From Longimicrobium terrae (lineage in GTDB: Bacteria > Gemmatimonadota > Gemmatimonadetes > Longimicrobiales > Longimicrobiaceae), in contig NZ_JACHIA010000002.1 in the NCBI RefSeq assembly GCF_014202995.1, positions 510,645 to 574,644 on the forward strand: a stretch of DNA of 64,000 bases. The letters run 5' to 3'. Positions 26,114 to 34,549 of the stretch are shown one piece after another. A model generated the notes under the pieces. It was not told the DNA's origin. It searched no databases and saw only the letters and a program-made list of their open reading frames with translations. The number at the start of each line of letters is the position of its first letter. The first letter of the stretch is position 1. A program made the translations under genes and the position numbers.

Positions 26114-27405
26114 ACCCCGTTCTGATCCGCGGCGGCCGCGTGGTGGACCCGTCGCAGCGCATGGATGCCGTGGCCGACGTCCTTCTCGTGGACGGCCGCG
26201 TCGCCCGCGTGGGACAGGGGATCGACGCGCCCGAGGGCGCGGAAACGATCGATGCTTCCGGCCTCGTGGTCACCCCCGGGCTGGTGGACGTGCACGTGCA
26301 CCTGCGCGAGCCGGGGCAGGAGCACAAGGAAACGATCCGCACCGGCGCCCGCGCGGCGGCGGCCGGCGGCTTCACCACCGTCGTGGCGATGCCGAACACG
26401 GACCCGCCCATCGACGATCCCGCGGCCGTGGGCTTCGTGCTGGCGGAGGGAATGCGGTCCGGCGGCGCGCGCGTGTTTCCCACCGGGTGCATCACCATGC
26501 GCCAGCAGGGCGAGCAGCTGACGGAGTTCGGCGAGCTGATCAACGCCGGCGCGGTGGCGGTCACGGACGACGGCAAGCCCGTGGTCAGCGGCGGAATGCT
26601 GCGGATGGCGCTGGAGTACGCGCTGACCTTTGACCTTCCCGTCGCCGTCCACGAAGAAGATCCCACGCTCGCCCGCAAGGGGACGATGAACGAGGGGATC
26701 GTCGCCAGCCGACTGGGGCTGACCGGCATCCCCAACGCGGCGGAAGACGTGATGATCGCCCGCGACCTCGTTCTCGCCGAGCTGACCGGGGCGCGGCTGC
26801 ACGTGCAGCACGTATCGACGCGACTGGGTGTGCAGCTGATCCGCGAGGCCAAGGCGCGCGGGGTGCGGGTGACGGCGGAGGCCACGCCGCACCACTTCAC
26901 CCTGACGGACGCGGCGGTGGAGGCGTACCGCACGGACGCCAAGATGAACCCGCCGCTGCGCTCCGAGGCAGACCGCGACGCCGTGCGCCAGGGCGTGCGC
27001 GACGGCACGCTGGACGTGATCGCCACGGACCACGCGCCGCACCACTACGATGAAAAGGAGCAGGCGTTCGAGGACGCGCCCTTCGGCATCGTGGGGCTGG
27101 AGACGGCGCTGGGGCTCACCTACACGGAGCTGGTGGCCACGGGATTGATCGACCTCCCGACGATGGTGGAGCGGATGAGCTGCGCCCCGGCGCGGGCCAT
27201 GAAGCTGGACGGGATGGGTTCGCTGGCGGAGGGGAGCCTGGCGGACGTGACGATCATGGACGTGCGCGCCGAGTGGACGGTGAATCCGGCGTCGTTCCTG
27301 AGCATGAGCCGCAACACGCCGTTCACCGGCCGGGCGCTGCGCTGCCGCGCGGTCCGCACGCTGGTGGGCGGCCGGACCGTATGGCGGGAAACACAGGCGG
27401 GATGA
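26110..27405 (+). CDS. pyrC: Dihydroorotase, class I
   Basis: A 431-residue metal-dependent amidohydrolase closing carbamoyl-aspartate to dihydroorotate. Metal ligands H62 and H64 lie in [11 protein letters not shown], the catalytic aspartate in IATDHAPHH, and further motifs are [13 protein letters not shown] and the flexible-loop region PPLRSEAD. The long form with the DHAPH motif indicates the active class I type. Start and stop each overlap neighbours in ATGA, so pyrB-pyrC-nuclease are translationally coupled. Confidence 0.95.
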   Translation: MNPVLIRGGRVVDPSQRMDAVADVLLVDGRVARVGQGIDAPEGAETIDASGLVVTPGLVDVHVHLREPGQEHKETIRTGARAAAAGGFTTVVAMPNTDPPIDDPAAVGFVLAEGMRSGGARVFPTGCITMRQQGEQLTEFGELINAGAVAVTDDGKPVVSGGMLRMALEYALTFDLPVAVHEEDPTLARKGTMNEGIVASRLGLTGIPNAAEDVMIARDLVLAELTGARLHVQHVSTRLGVQLIREAKARGVRVTAEATPHHFTLTDAAVEAYRTDAKMNPPLRSEADRDAVRQGVRDGTLDVIATDHAPHHYDEKEQAFEDAPFGIVGLETALGLTYTELVATGLIDLPTMVERMSCAPARAMKLDGMGSLAEGSLADVTIMDVRAEWTVNPASFLSMSRNTPFTGRALRCRAVRTLVGGRTVWRETQAG

Positions 27406-28514
27406 GAGAAGTGAACTACGCAGTGTCGCTGGCGCCCCGCACGGACCCCCGCGGGTTCTGCGGGCCGGCGTATCCGGGCCCGATGGTGGCCGACCTTCGC
27501 GAGGACGTGCGCGAAATCATCGGCTGCTACCTGGTCTACGAAAAGCAGCGGCGCGAAACCAAGGCGGGCAAGCCGTTTCTGGAGCTTACGCTGGGCGACC
27601 AGACGGGCACCGTGACCGCCATGGTGTGGGACGACGCCGAGCGCTGCGACCGCGCCGTGGGCCCGGACGACGTGGTGGGGGTGCGCGGCAAGGTGAGCGT
27701 GTATCGCGAAAAGATGCAGCTCACCGTGAGCCTCATCGAGCCGCTGGAGATCAGCGACGACGACCTGGCGACCTTTCTTCCCGCTTCGCCACGCGACCGC
27801 GGGCAGATGATGCGGGAGCTGGACGCCATGGTGGCGTCGATCTCGGACCTGCCGCTGCGCACGCTGCTGGTGCGGTGCGTGGGCGCCAAGACGCAGCTGG
27901 GCCGCAGCTTCCGCATCCACCCCGCGGCCAAGAAGCACCATCACGCCTACCTGGGCGGATTGATGGAGCACTCGCTCAGCGTCGCGGGCGCGGCGGACCG
28001 CCTGTGCGCGCACTACCGCGAGCAGGGCGCGCCGCTGGACCGCGACCTGCTGATCGCGGGCGCGCTGCTGCACGACATCGGCAAGACGCGCGAGCTGACG
28101 GCGCGCCGCTCGTTCGCGTATACGGACGAGGGGCAGCTGCTGGGCCACATCCTGCTGGGATTGCAGGTGATTCTGCGCGAGGCGGACGGAATTCCCGGGC
28201 TGCGCGCGGACCGCATGCTGCACCTGCAGCACCTGATCGCCAGCCATCACGGCAAGTACGAGTTCGCCAGCCCCAAGCTGCCGCAGACGCTGGAAGCGCT
28301 GCTGCTGAGCTTTGCGGACGACCTGGACGCCAAGATGAACCCCGGGATGCGCGCGGTGGCCGGGCTGCAGCCGGGCGGCTGGACGCCGTTCGACCGCGGC
28401 ATGGACCGCTCGTTCCATCGCCCGGCGCTGCTGGAATCCGCCGCCGCGCCCGTGCTGGAGCCCGTGGCTCCGCGCGAGTTCGTGGCCGACGTCATCGACC
28501 TGTTCCGCGGCTGA
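27402..28514 (+). CDS. OB-fold plus HD-domain nuclease (YhaM/CBF1-like 3'-5' exoribonuclease)
   Basis: A 370-residue protein. Residues about 30-115 form an OB-fold nucleic-acid-binding domain (LTLGDQTGTVTAMVW). Residues about 175-310 form an HD phosphohydrolase domain: H190 in GLMEHSLSV, H224-D225 in LLHDIGKT and a later HH (LIASHHGKYE). The order OB-HD and the length match YhaM, which degrades RNA and single-stranded DNA from the 3' end. ATG at 27402 overlaps the pyrC stop (ATGA); a GTG at 27411 is an alternative. Its link to pyrimidine synthesis is positional only. Confidence 0.85.
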   Translation: MREVNYAVSLAPRTDPRGFCGPAYPGPMVADLREDVREIIGCYLVYEKQRRETKAGKPFLELTLGDQTGTVTAMVWDDAERCDRAVGPDDVVGVRGKVSVYREKMQLTVSLIEPLEISDDDLATFLPASPRDRGQMMRELDAMVASISDLPLRTLLVRCVGAKTQLGRSFRIHPAAKKHHHAYLGGLMEHSLSVAGAADRLCAHYREQGAPLDRDLLIAGALLHDIGKTRELTARRSFAYTDEGQLLGHILLGLQVILREADGIPGLRADRMLHLQHLIASHHGKYEFASPKLPQTLEALLLSFADDLDAKMNPGMRAVAGLQPGGWTPFDRGMDRSFHRPALLESAAAPVLEPVAPREFVADVIDLFRG

Positions 28515-28537
28515 GCGGGCAACCGAACCAGACTGCC

Positions 28538-29638
28538 ATGAGTGAACTGAATCCTGGTGCCTCGCCGGTGCACGACCTGATCCGGCAGCGCGAGCAGCTG
28601 AACGGGTGGATCGCCCGGCTGGACGAGGTGGGCGGCCGCGCCAGCACGCACGTGACGCAGCGGGTGCGCGCGGACTACGCCGACCGTCTGCGCCGCGTGA
28701 CGGAGGACCTGTCCTCGCACCGCGGCGAGATCGAGGCCGACCTGGAGCGCAACCGCGGCCTGCTTCAGGAGGCGGAGGAGCGGCGCGGGCACCTGGCGGA
28801 CGAGATGGACGAGGTGCAGCTGCGCCACCTGATCGGCGAGCTGGACGAGGCCGCGTGGGATGCGCAGCGCCCCGGGCTGGAATCGGCCGTGGCCGAGGCG
28901 GGCGACGCCGTGGCGCATGCGCGCTCCGAGGTGGAGCGCCTGCAGACGCTGGCCGCCGACATCGCCGGCGCGGAGAGCGCCATGGCGGCGCCCAGCCCCG
29001 CCCCGGCCGTGGCGGACGCGCCGCCGCCCGCCGTCCCCATCGCCGTGCAGAACGACTGGGAGACGGAAGGCGGCGAGCCGCTGGAAGCCAGCGCCCTCGC
29101 GCCGGACGACGTCTTCGCGCAGCCGGCAGACCCGGTTCCCGCCACGCCCGCGCAGGAAATCGCGCCTCCGGCTTCGCTCACGCCGGCGGAGACGGCGCGC
29201 GCGGCGGACGAGGTGTCGAGCGACGAGTGGGACCCGTTCGGCGGGGAGTTCGGGGAGCCGCAGAAGATGGCGGACGCGGACGAGGAGCTTCCGTGGCTGG
29301 AAGGGATCGACGAGGCGGCCAAGGCCTGGACGCCGCCCGCCGCCGCTCCTGCGGAAGAGGACAACGGGTTGGACTTTCTGCGCGACATTGAGAACTCGGT
29401 GCGCGCGCCGGAGACGACGCAGGCCGACCTGGGCGCGGACGACCTTGCGTTCCTGGAGGAGCTTGACCGCGCGATCGGCGCCCCCGCTCCCGCGCCGTCC
29501 AGCACGCCGAGCACGCCATCCTCGCCGTCTTCCGCGCCGAGCGGGGGGAGCCGCGCGGAGCCGCTGCTGTGCAAGGAATGCGGCGCCATCAACGAACCGC
29601 ACAGCTGGTACTGCGAAATCTGCGGCTCCGAACTGTAG
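28538..29638 (+). CDS. Coiled-coil protein with C-terminal zinc ribbon
   Basis: A 366-residue protein. Residues about 10-145 are an acidic/basic coiled coil (RVRADYADRLRRVTEDL). About 145-340 is a low-complexity Ala/Pro/Glu/Asp region, with short conserved-looking acidic islands such as DEELPWLEGIDEAAKAW and DDLAFLEELDRAIG. Residues 344-364 hold a C-x2-C...C-x2-C zinc ribbon (LCKECGAINEP; YCEICGSEL). Function unknown; the ribbon may bind nucleic acid or protein. It follows the nuclease gene by 23 bases in the same operon and is closed by a large hairpin. Confidence 0.7.
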   Translation: MSELNPGASPVHDLIRQREQLNGWIARLDEVGGRASTHVTQRVRADYADRLRRVTEDLSSHRGEIEADLERNRGLLQEAEERRGHLADEMDEVQLRHLIGELDEAAWDAQRPGLESAVAEAGDAVAHARSEVERLQTLAADIAGAESAMAAPSPAPAVADAPPPAVPIAVQNDWETEGGEPLEASALAPDDVFAQPADPVPATPAQEIAPPASLTPAETARAADEVSSDEWDPFGGEFGEPQKMADADEELPWLEGIDEAAKAWTPPAAAPAEEDNGLDFLRDIENSVRAPETTQADLGADDLAFLEELDRAIGAPAPAPSSTPSTPSSPSSAPSGGSRAEPLLCKECGAINEPHSWYCEICGSEL

Positions 29639-29657
29639 AACAAAAAAAGAAGGGCAT

Positions 29658-29776
29658 CACGCAGAGCAGCAGAGCAGCAGAGAACAGCCACAAATGAAAA
29701 GAAGGGGAGCGCAGACGCTACATCGTCTCGCGCTCCCTTCTTTTATCCTTTCTCTGCTTCTCTGCTGCTCTGCGTG
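29658..29776. terminator. Nested inverted repeat / terminator after the pyrimidine operon
   Basis: Inner arms 29697-29712 (AAAAGAAGGGGAGCGC) and 29730-29744 pair almost perfectly and end in TTTT. Outer arms 29658-29684 and 29751-29776, built of repeated GCAGAGCA / TGCTCTGC units, extend the structure to about 120 bases. Confidence 0.75.
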
Positions 29777-29862
29777 AGACCTGCTGTTGCTGTTCGTCCG
29801 TGCCCTCCGTGCATCCTCCGTGACCTCCGTGTGAAACGGCAGTTCAGAGAGGTGGATACACG

Positions 29863-29897
29863 AAAATGCCCGCCGCACTCGAAAGCGCGGCGGGCAT
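29863..29897 (-). terminator. Terminator of rpsT
   Basis: On the minus strand, arms ATGCCCGCCGC and complement with an internal loop, followed by TTTTCG, about 20 bases past the rpsT stop. Confidence 0.75.
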
Positions 29898-29918
29898 GAT
29901 CAACAACCCCGAGACAGA

Positions 29919-30173
29919 TCAGCCGAGAGCGGCGATCTTGACGGTCAGGCGGCTCTTGGCGCGCGCGGCCTTGTTCGGGTGGATGATGCGCTTGCGGGCG
30001 GCGCGATCCAGCAGCGAAGCGGCCTCGCGGAACGCAGGAGTCGCATCGGCGGCAGTGGTGGCGGCGCGCACCTTCTTGAGCGCGGTGCGCAGACGCGAAC
30101 GGAACTGACGATTGCGCTCGGCGCGGACCTCGTTGGTCCGCATCCGCTTCTCGGCGGACTTGACGTTCGGCAA
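29919..30173 (-). CDS. rpsT: Small ribosomal subunit protein S20 (bS20)
   Basis: An 84-residue basic protein that binds 16S rRNA near helix 9/44 during 30S assembly. It shows the family start PNVKSAEKRMR, then NRQFRSRLRTALKKV and the C-terminal IHPNKAARAKSRLT. The start is TTG at 30173 (preceded by GGAGAG with good spacing); no ATG or GTG lies nearby in frame, and a longer reading to 30230 is not conserved. A rare TTG start is known for rpsT in other bacteria and is tied to autoregulation in E. coli. It is divergent from the M50 protease gene and has its own promoter and terminator. Confidence 0.95.
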   Translation of the reverse strand: MPNVKSAEKRMRTNEVRAERNRQFRSRLRTALKKVRAATTAADATPAFREAASLLDRAARKRIIHPNKAARAKSRLTVKIAALG

Positions 30174-30245
30174 GGTTTCTCTCTCCAACTGAATCGGGGC
30201 CGCCCGGCACCGATGTTCGTTCCGGGACACAAAACAGGAAGCCGA

Positions 30246-30274
30246 ATATTATCCGGTGGTCCGGGGATTGTCAA
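30246..30274 (-). promoter_or_regulatory. Promoter of rpsT
   Basis: Read on the minus strand: TTGACA (30274-30269), 17 nt, TAATAT (30251-30246), 73 bases before the TTG start. The best promoter match in the window. Confidence 0.75.
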
Positions 30275-30293
30275 CCCCGGGCGCACGCGCGTT

Positions 30294-30320
30294 TTGACAT
30301 CCCCGTGAACCCTGTATTAG
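30294..30320 (+). promoter_or_regulatory. Promoter of the M50-scpAB-rluB operon
   Basis: TTGACA (30294-30299), short 15-nt spacer, TATTAG (30315-30320). The ATG at 30330 lies about 9 bases further on, so the transcript may be nearly leaderless. Confidence 0.5.
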
Positions 30321-30329
30321 CTTGGCGGG

Positions 30330-31028
30330 ATGGAATCATTCGATCTGCAAGCCGTCGTACTGGCGCTGCCCATTCTGCTGCTGTCTCTGACGGCGCACGA
30401 GTTCGGGCACGCGTGGGTCGCCCTCAAGCAGGGTGACGACACGGCATACATGCTGGGCCGGGTCACCATGAACCCGGCCGCCCACGTGGACTGGATCGGC
30501 ACCATCCTCTTCCCGGCGATCGCCATTGGAAGCGGAATGCCGCTGCTGGGCTGGGCCAAGCCGGTGCCCACCAATCCCCGCAAGTTCCGCGACTACCGCC
30601 GGGGCGACATCCTGGTGAGCCTCGCCGGGGTGGCCGCCAACGCCGTCCTGGCCATCGTATTCGCCCTGGCGCTCTGGATTCTCAGCGCCGCGACGCGGTC
30701 GTCCGGCGCCGCGGTCCCCGACATGGCGGTGACCGCCGGACGGATGTTCTTTTACGGCATCTTCGCCAACGTCGGCCTCATCATCTTCAACCTGCTCCCC
30801 ATTCCGCCGCTGGACGGATCGCGGGTGCTGTACCACTACCTGCCCGCGCGCGCCGCGGCCGAGTACCGCAAGCTGTACCAGTACGGCTTCATCATCCTGT
30901 GGATCCTGGTGCTGACCCGCGCCCTGCGGTTCATGGGCCCGGTCATCTGGGAGCCCACCCGGCTGCTGCTGCTGCCCGCCGCGGGAGCCAACATCGGCCT
31001 GATCCAGTCCGTCCTGCAGAGCCTTTGA
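30330..31028 (+). CDS. Site-2-protease-family (M50B) membrane metalloprotease
   Basis: A 232-residue polytopic protein with the M50 zinc motif H23-E24-F25-G26-H27 inside the first transmembrane helix, and the third ligand D162 in NLLPIPPLDG within a later helix. Short S2P-like proteases without PDZ domains are frequently upstream of scpAB, as here. They probably cut membrane-bound substrates; the substrate is unknown. Four to six hydrophobic segments are visible. Its stop overlaps the scpA TTG start by four bases. Confidence 0.9.
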   Translation: MESFDLQAVVLALPILLLSLTAHEFGHAWVALKQGDDTAYMLGRVTMNPAAHVDWIGTILFPAIAIGSGMPLLGWAKPVPTNPRKFRDYRRGDILVSLAGVAANAVLAIVFALALWILSAATRSSGAAVPDMAVTAGRMFFYGIFANVGLIIFNLLPIPPLDGSRVLYHYLPARAAAEYRKLYQYGFIILWILVLTRALRFMGPVIWEPTRLLLLPAAGANIGLIQSVLQSL

Positions 31029-31771
31029 CCGACACGGCGGCGGTCCCCGATCCGTTCTCGGTGGATCTGGAGCGGTTTCACGGGCCGCTGGACCTGCTGC
31101 TGCACCTGATCCGCAACCAGGACGTCGACATCTTCGACATCCCCATTTCGCGGATCACCGAGCAGTTTCTGGCGGCCATCCGCAACGTGGACCGGCTGGA
31201 GCTGGAAAGGGCGGGGGAGTTTCTGGAACTGGCGGCCACGCTGGTGCGCATCAAGGCCCAGATGCTCTTTCCCCGCCGCGGCGACGACGAAGAGGCCGAG
31301 GACCCTCGTGCGGACCTGGTGCGCCGCCTGCTGGAGTACGAGCACTTTCGCGACGCCGCCCGGGTGATGGAGCGCGCTGAGCGCGAGCGGGCGCGCATGT
31401 ACGGCCGCGGCTTCGTGGAGGCGCGCCCGGCGCCGCGCCTGGCGGACCTGCCGCTGCATACGGAGTGGGACGAGGTGTGGACGGCCATCCGCCTGCTGGG
31501 CGAACGGCTGAACGCGCCCGAGACGATTCACCACGTGCGCGGGCGCGAGGTGAAGATGGAAGACAAGATGCACGAGATCCTGGCGATGCTGGACCGCTCG
31601 CGCCGGGTGGAGTTCGCGGAGGTGGTGGCGCCGTGGGGCACGCGCATCCACGCCGTCGCCTCTCTCCTGGCCTGCCTGGAGCTGGCCAAGCGCAGCGTGG
31701 TGGAGGTGCGGCAGACGGCGCCCTTCGCGGCGCTGTGGATCTACCGCGCCAAGGCGGAGTCGCAGCCGTGA
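31025..31771 (+). CDS. scpA: Segregation and condensation protein A
   Basis: A 248-residue kleisin linking SMC heads with ScpB in the bacterial condensin complex. Family motifs are visible: FSVDLERFHGPLDLLLHLIR at the N-terminus, then DIPISRITEQFL and FLELAATLVRIKAQML, with a C-terminal winged helix (VAPWGTRIHAVASLLACLEL). The TTG at 31025 overlaps the upstream stop (TTGA) and starts just before the conserved domain, so it was chosen over the longer frame. An smc gene is not in the window. Confidence 0.93.
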   Translation: MTDTAAVPDPFSVDLERFHGPLDLLLHLIRNQDVDIFDIPISRITEQFLAAIRNVDRLELERAGEFLELAATLVRIKAQMLFPRRGDDEEAEDPRADLVRRLLEYEHFRDAARVMERAERERARMYGRGFVEARPAPRLADLPLHTEWDEVWTAIRLLGERLNAPETIHHVRGREVKMEDKMHEILAMLDRSRRVEFAEVVAPWGTRIHAVASLLACLELAKRSVVEVRQTAPFAALWIYRAKAESQP

Positions 31772-32337
31772 TCCGCGCCAGCCGTGTGATCGAGGCGCTC
31801 CTCTTCGCCAGCGAATCCCCGCTCGCGCCCGCCGACCTGGCCCGCGCGGACGAGGAGCTGGACGAGGAGGGCGTGGAGGCCGCCATCGCCGAACTGCGCG
31901 CGGAGTACGACCGCGAGGGGCGCGCGTTCACCGTGTTCGAGGTGGGCGGCGGGTATCAGCTGCTGACGCGGCCGGAGTTTGCGCCCGTGCTGGAGCGCTT
32001 TGACAGCGTGCCCACGGCGCAGCGGCTGAGCGGGCCGGCGCTGGAAACGCTCGCCATTCTGGCCTACCGCCAGCCCGTGGGGCGCGCGGAGGTGGAGGAA
32101 ATCCGCGGCGTGGGCGCGGGCGGCGTCCTCAAGACGCTGCAGGAACGGGGTTTGATCGAGGTCGTGGGCCGCGGCGAGGGGCTGGGACGCCCCCTGCTGT
32201 ACGGCACGACACAATTTTTTCTGGAGCATTTCGGCTTCCGGAGCCTGGCGGACCTTCCGCGCTCCGAGGAGCTGCCCGTGGTGCTTGCGCGCCGCGAACC
32301 TATCGAGGATTCAAATGAAGCAGCCGGGATTCGTTAA
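31768..32337 (+). CDS. scpB: Segregation and condensation protein B
   Basis: A 189-residue protein with two winged-helix domains that dimerises and binds ScpA. Characteristic segments are VIEALLFASESPL, then YQLLTRPEFAPVL and SGPALETLAILAYRQPVGRA, and GLIEVVGRGEGLGRPLLYGT. The GTG at 31768 overlaps the scpA stop (GTGA). The last 23 bases overlap the rluB start. Confidence 0.93.
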   Translation: MIRASRVIEALLFASESPLAPADLARADEELDEEGVEAAIAELRAEYDREGRAFTVFEVGGGYQLLTRPEFAPVLERFDSVPTAQRLSGPALETLAILAYRQPVGRAEVEEIRGVGAGGVLKTLQERGLIEVVGRGEGLGRPLLYGTTQFFLEHFGFRSLADLPRSEELPVVLARREPIEDSNEAAGIR

Positions 32338-34477
32338 GCGCGGGGAACCGCTTCGGCTTCAGACTTTTCTGGCCCGCTCGGGCGTGGCGTCGCGCCGCGC
32401 GGCCGAGGAGATGGTGGACCACGGCCGCGTGCGGGTGAACGGCAAGACCGTCACCGTGCAGGGAATGCGGATCACCGCCGGAGTGGACAAGGTGGACGTG
32501 GACGGGGTGGAGGTAAAGGTGGCGCCCACCACGTGGGTGGCGCTGCACAAGCCCACGGGATACGTCACCACGCGCACCGATCCGTACGACCGCCGCACCG
32601 TCTACGATCTGCTGCCGGAAAAGTACCACGGCCTCTTTCACGTGGGCCGGCTGGACCGCGACAGCGAAGGGCTGCTGCTGCTGACCAACGACGGCGACCT
32701 GGCCAACCGCTTTCTGCACCCGCGCTACGGCATCACCAAGGAGTACGACGTGATCGCGACGGGAAAGCCGTCCGATGCGACGCTGCGCCAGCTGGTGGAG
32801 GGCGTGGAGCTGGATGACGGGTCCATGGCGACGGCGGAGTCCGCGCGGCTCATCGGGCCGGCGGGCAACGGGCTGTCGCGGCTGAAGCTGGTGCTCAAGG
32901 AAGGCAAGAAGCGCGAGGTCCGGCGGATGCTGGAGGTCGTCGGGCACCCGGTCAAGCGCCTGGTGCGCCGCCGCTTCGGGCCCATCGAGCTCGGCGAACT
33001 GCCGGAGGGCAAGTGGCGCGTGCTGGCGCTGGAAGAGCTGTCGCACGTGCGCGACGAGCCCGCCCAGCCCCGCGTCCGTCCGGACGCCGAGCCGCGCAAG
33101 GTGAAGTCGTCCGGATCGCGTACCGAGGTCGTCGAAAGCCGTCCCAAGCGCGCCGCCGCCTCGGCGGACCGCAAGAGCACGCACGGCGCTTATTCCGACA
33201 CGACCCGCAAGCGGACGGCGTCCGGGCCGGAAAAGCGTCCGTCCCGCGCGGCCGCTGCGGATGGCGAGAGGCGTCCGTCGCGTGCGGTGGGTGGAGAACG
33301 TCCCTCTCGTGCGGTGGATGCGGATCGTCCCGCGCGTTCCGCCGGTGCGGAGCGTCCCTCGCGCCCGTTGGATGCGGAAAAGCGTCCGCGATCGGTGGAT
33401 GCGGACAGCCGTCCGGCGCGCGAAAAGCGTCCCGCGCGGCCGATGGATGCCGACAAGCGCCCCGCGCGTTCGCTGGATGACAAGCGTCCGTCGCGTTCGG
33501 CCGATGGCGAGAAGCGTCCGGCCCGCGCGCTGGCGGAGGGCGAAAAGCGTCCCCGCCGCGCCCCGGCGGATGGCGAGACGCGCACGAGCGGTGGCGGGGA
33601 GGGAACGCCCAAGCGCGGTGCCGCCAAGGGCCCCATCAAGCAGCGCCGCGGTCCGGGGACGGAGGACCGTTCGCCCCGGATCCCGGCGCCGCCCAAGCGC
33701 GTACCCCGCCGCCCGGACGTGGAGTGGGGCGACCTGGCGGAGTGGGACCGTCCGGAGCCGCCGCGCCGCGACTCGTTCGAGGAAGAGCGTCCTGCCCCCC
33801 GCGGCGCCGGCCCGCGCGGTCGCGACGATCGCGGCGCCAAGCCGGGGCGTGGTCCCGCGGGCGACGCCTCGCGTCCCCGCGGCGACGACCGCCCGTCCGC
33901 ACCTCCGCGGGTGGGCCCGTCCGGTCCTGGCCGCTCCCGCAAGGCGGGAGACGGGGAGCGCTTTGCCCCGTCGCGTGGCGGCCCGCGCTCCGGCCCCGCG
34001 GGCGGACAGGATTCGTCCGACGAGCGCCCGTCGTGGCCGCCGGTTCGCGGCCGTCCCGCGGGCCGGGACGACACGGGCGATCGTGGTCCGCGGCCGCCCG
34101 CCCGTGGCGGCTTCCGTCCGGATGCGGGGGATGATCGTCCGCGCACGCCGCGTCCCCCCGTCGTGGAGGAGCGCGACGAGCTGGACGATTTCGGGACCCG
34201 TCCGCGCCGCTCGTCGGGTGCGGCGCGTGGCGGCAAGCGGATCGGGCTGCTGGACGACCGCGATCGTCCCAGCCGTTCGTCCGGCCCGTCGCGCGGAGGC
34301 CCGCGCCCGGGTGGATCGGACGGGGACGACCGTCCGCGTGGAGGGCGCCCGTCCGGCCCGCCGCGCGACGGCGGCGGAAAGCCGTCGGGGCCGCGCCCCG
34401 GCGGACGTCCCGGTGGCAAGCCGTCCGGCGGCCGGCCGGGCGGAAAGCCCGGCGGACGCCCGCCGCGCGGACGGTGA
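32315..34477 (+). CDS. rluB: 23S rRNA pseudouridine synthase of the RluB/RsuA type with very long disordered tail
   Basis: A 720-residue protein. Residues about 12-70 are an S4 RNA-binding domain (LQTFLARSGVASRRAAEEMV); 73-250 is the RsuA/RluB catalytic domain with GRLDRDSEGLLLLTN, where D114 is the catalytic aspartate, plus KKREVRRML. Such enzymes make pseudouridine at 23S position 2605 (RluB) or related sites. The remaining roughly 470 residues are a basic, Pro/Arg/Ser/Gly/Asp-rich tail with repeats like RPSRA, KRPAR and GGRPGGKP; E. coli RluB has only a short basic tail. It overlaps scpB by 23 bases; scpA-scpB-rluB order is widely conserved. The specificity assignment is by context. Confidence 0.85.
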   Translation: MKQPGFVKRGEPLRLQTFLARSGVASRRAAEEMVDHGRVRVNGKTVTVQGMRITAGVDKVDVDGVEVKVAPTTWVALHKPTGYVTTRTDPYDRRTVYDLLPEKYHGLFHVGRLDRDSEGLLLLTNDGDLANRFLHPRYGITKEYDVIATGKPSDATLRQLVEGVELDDGSMATAESARLIGPAGNGLSRLKLVLKEGKKREVRRMLEVVGHPVKRLVRRRFGPIELGELPEGKWRVLALEELSHVRDEPAQPRVRPDAEPRKVKSSGSRTEVVESRPKRAAASADRKSTHGAYSDTTRKRTASGPEKRPSRAAAADGERRPSRAVGGERPSRAVDADRPARSAGAERPSRPLDAEKRPRSVDADSRPAREKRPARPMDADKRPARSLDDKRPSRSADGEKRPARALAEGEKRPRRAPADGETRTSGGGEGTPKRGAAKGPIKQRRGPGTEDRSPRIPAPPKRVPRRPDVEWGDLAEWDRPEPPRRDSFEEERPAPRGAGPRGRDDRGAKPGRGPAGDASRPRGDDRPSAPPRVGPSGPGRSRKAGDGERFAPSRGGPRSGPAGGQDSSDERPSWPPVRGRPAGRDDTGDRGPRPPARGGFRPDAGDDRPRTPRPPVVEERDELDDFGTRPRRSSGAARGGKRIGLLDDRDRPSRSSGPSRGGPRPGGSDGDDRPRGGRPSGPPRDGGGKPSGPRPGGRPGGKPSGGRPGGKPGGRPPRGR

Positions 34478-34549
34478 TCCGCGGGCCCCGTCCGAAGCCG
34501 GGCGGGGCCGCCGGTCCTCCGCATCGTATCCATTCATCGAACGGACTGC

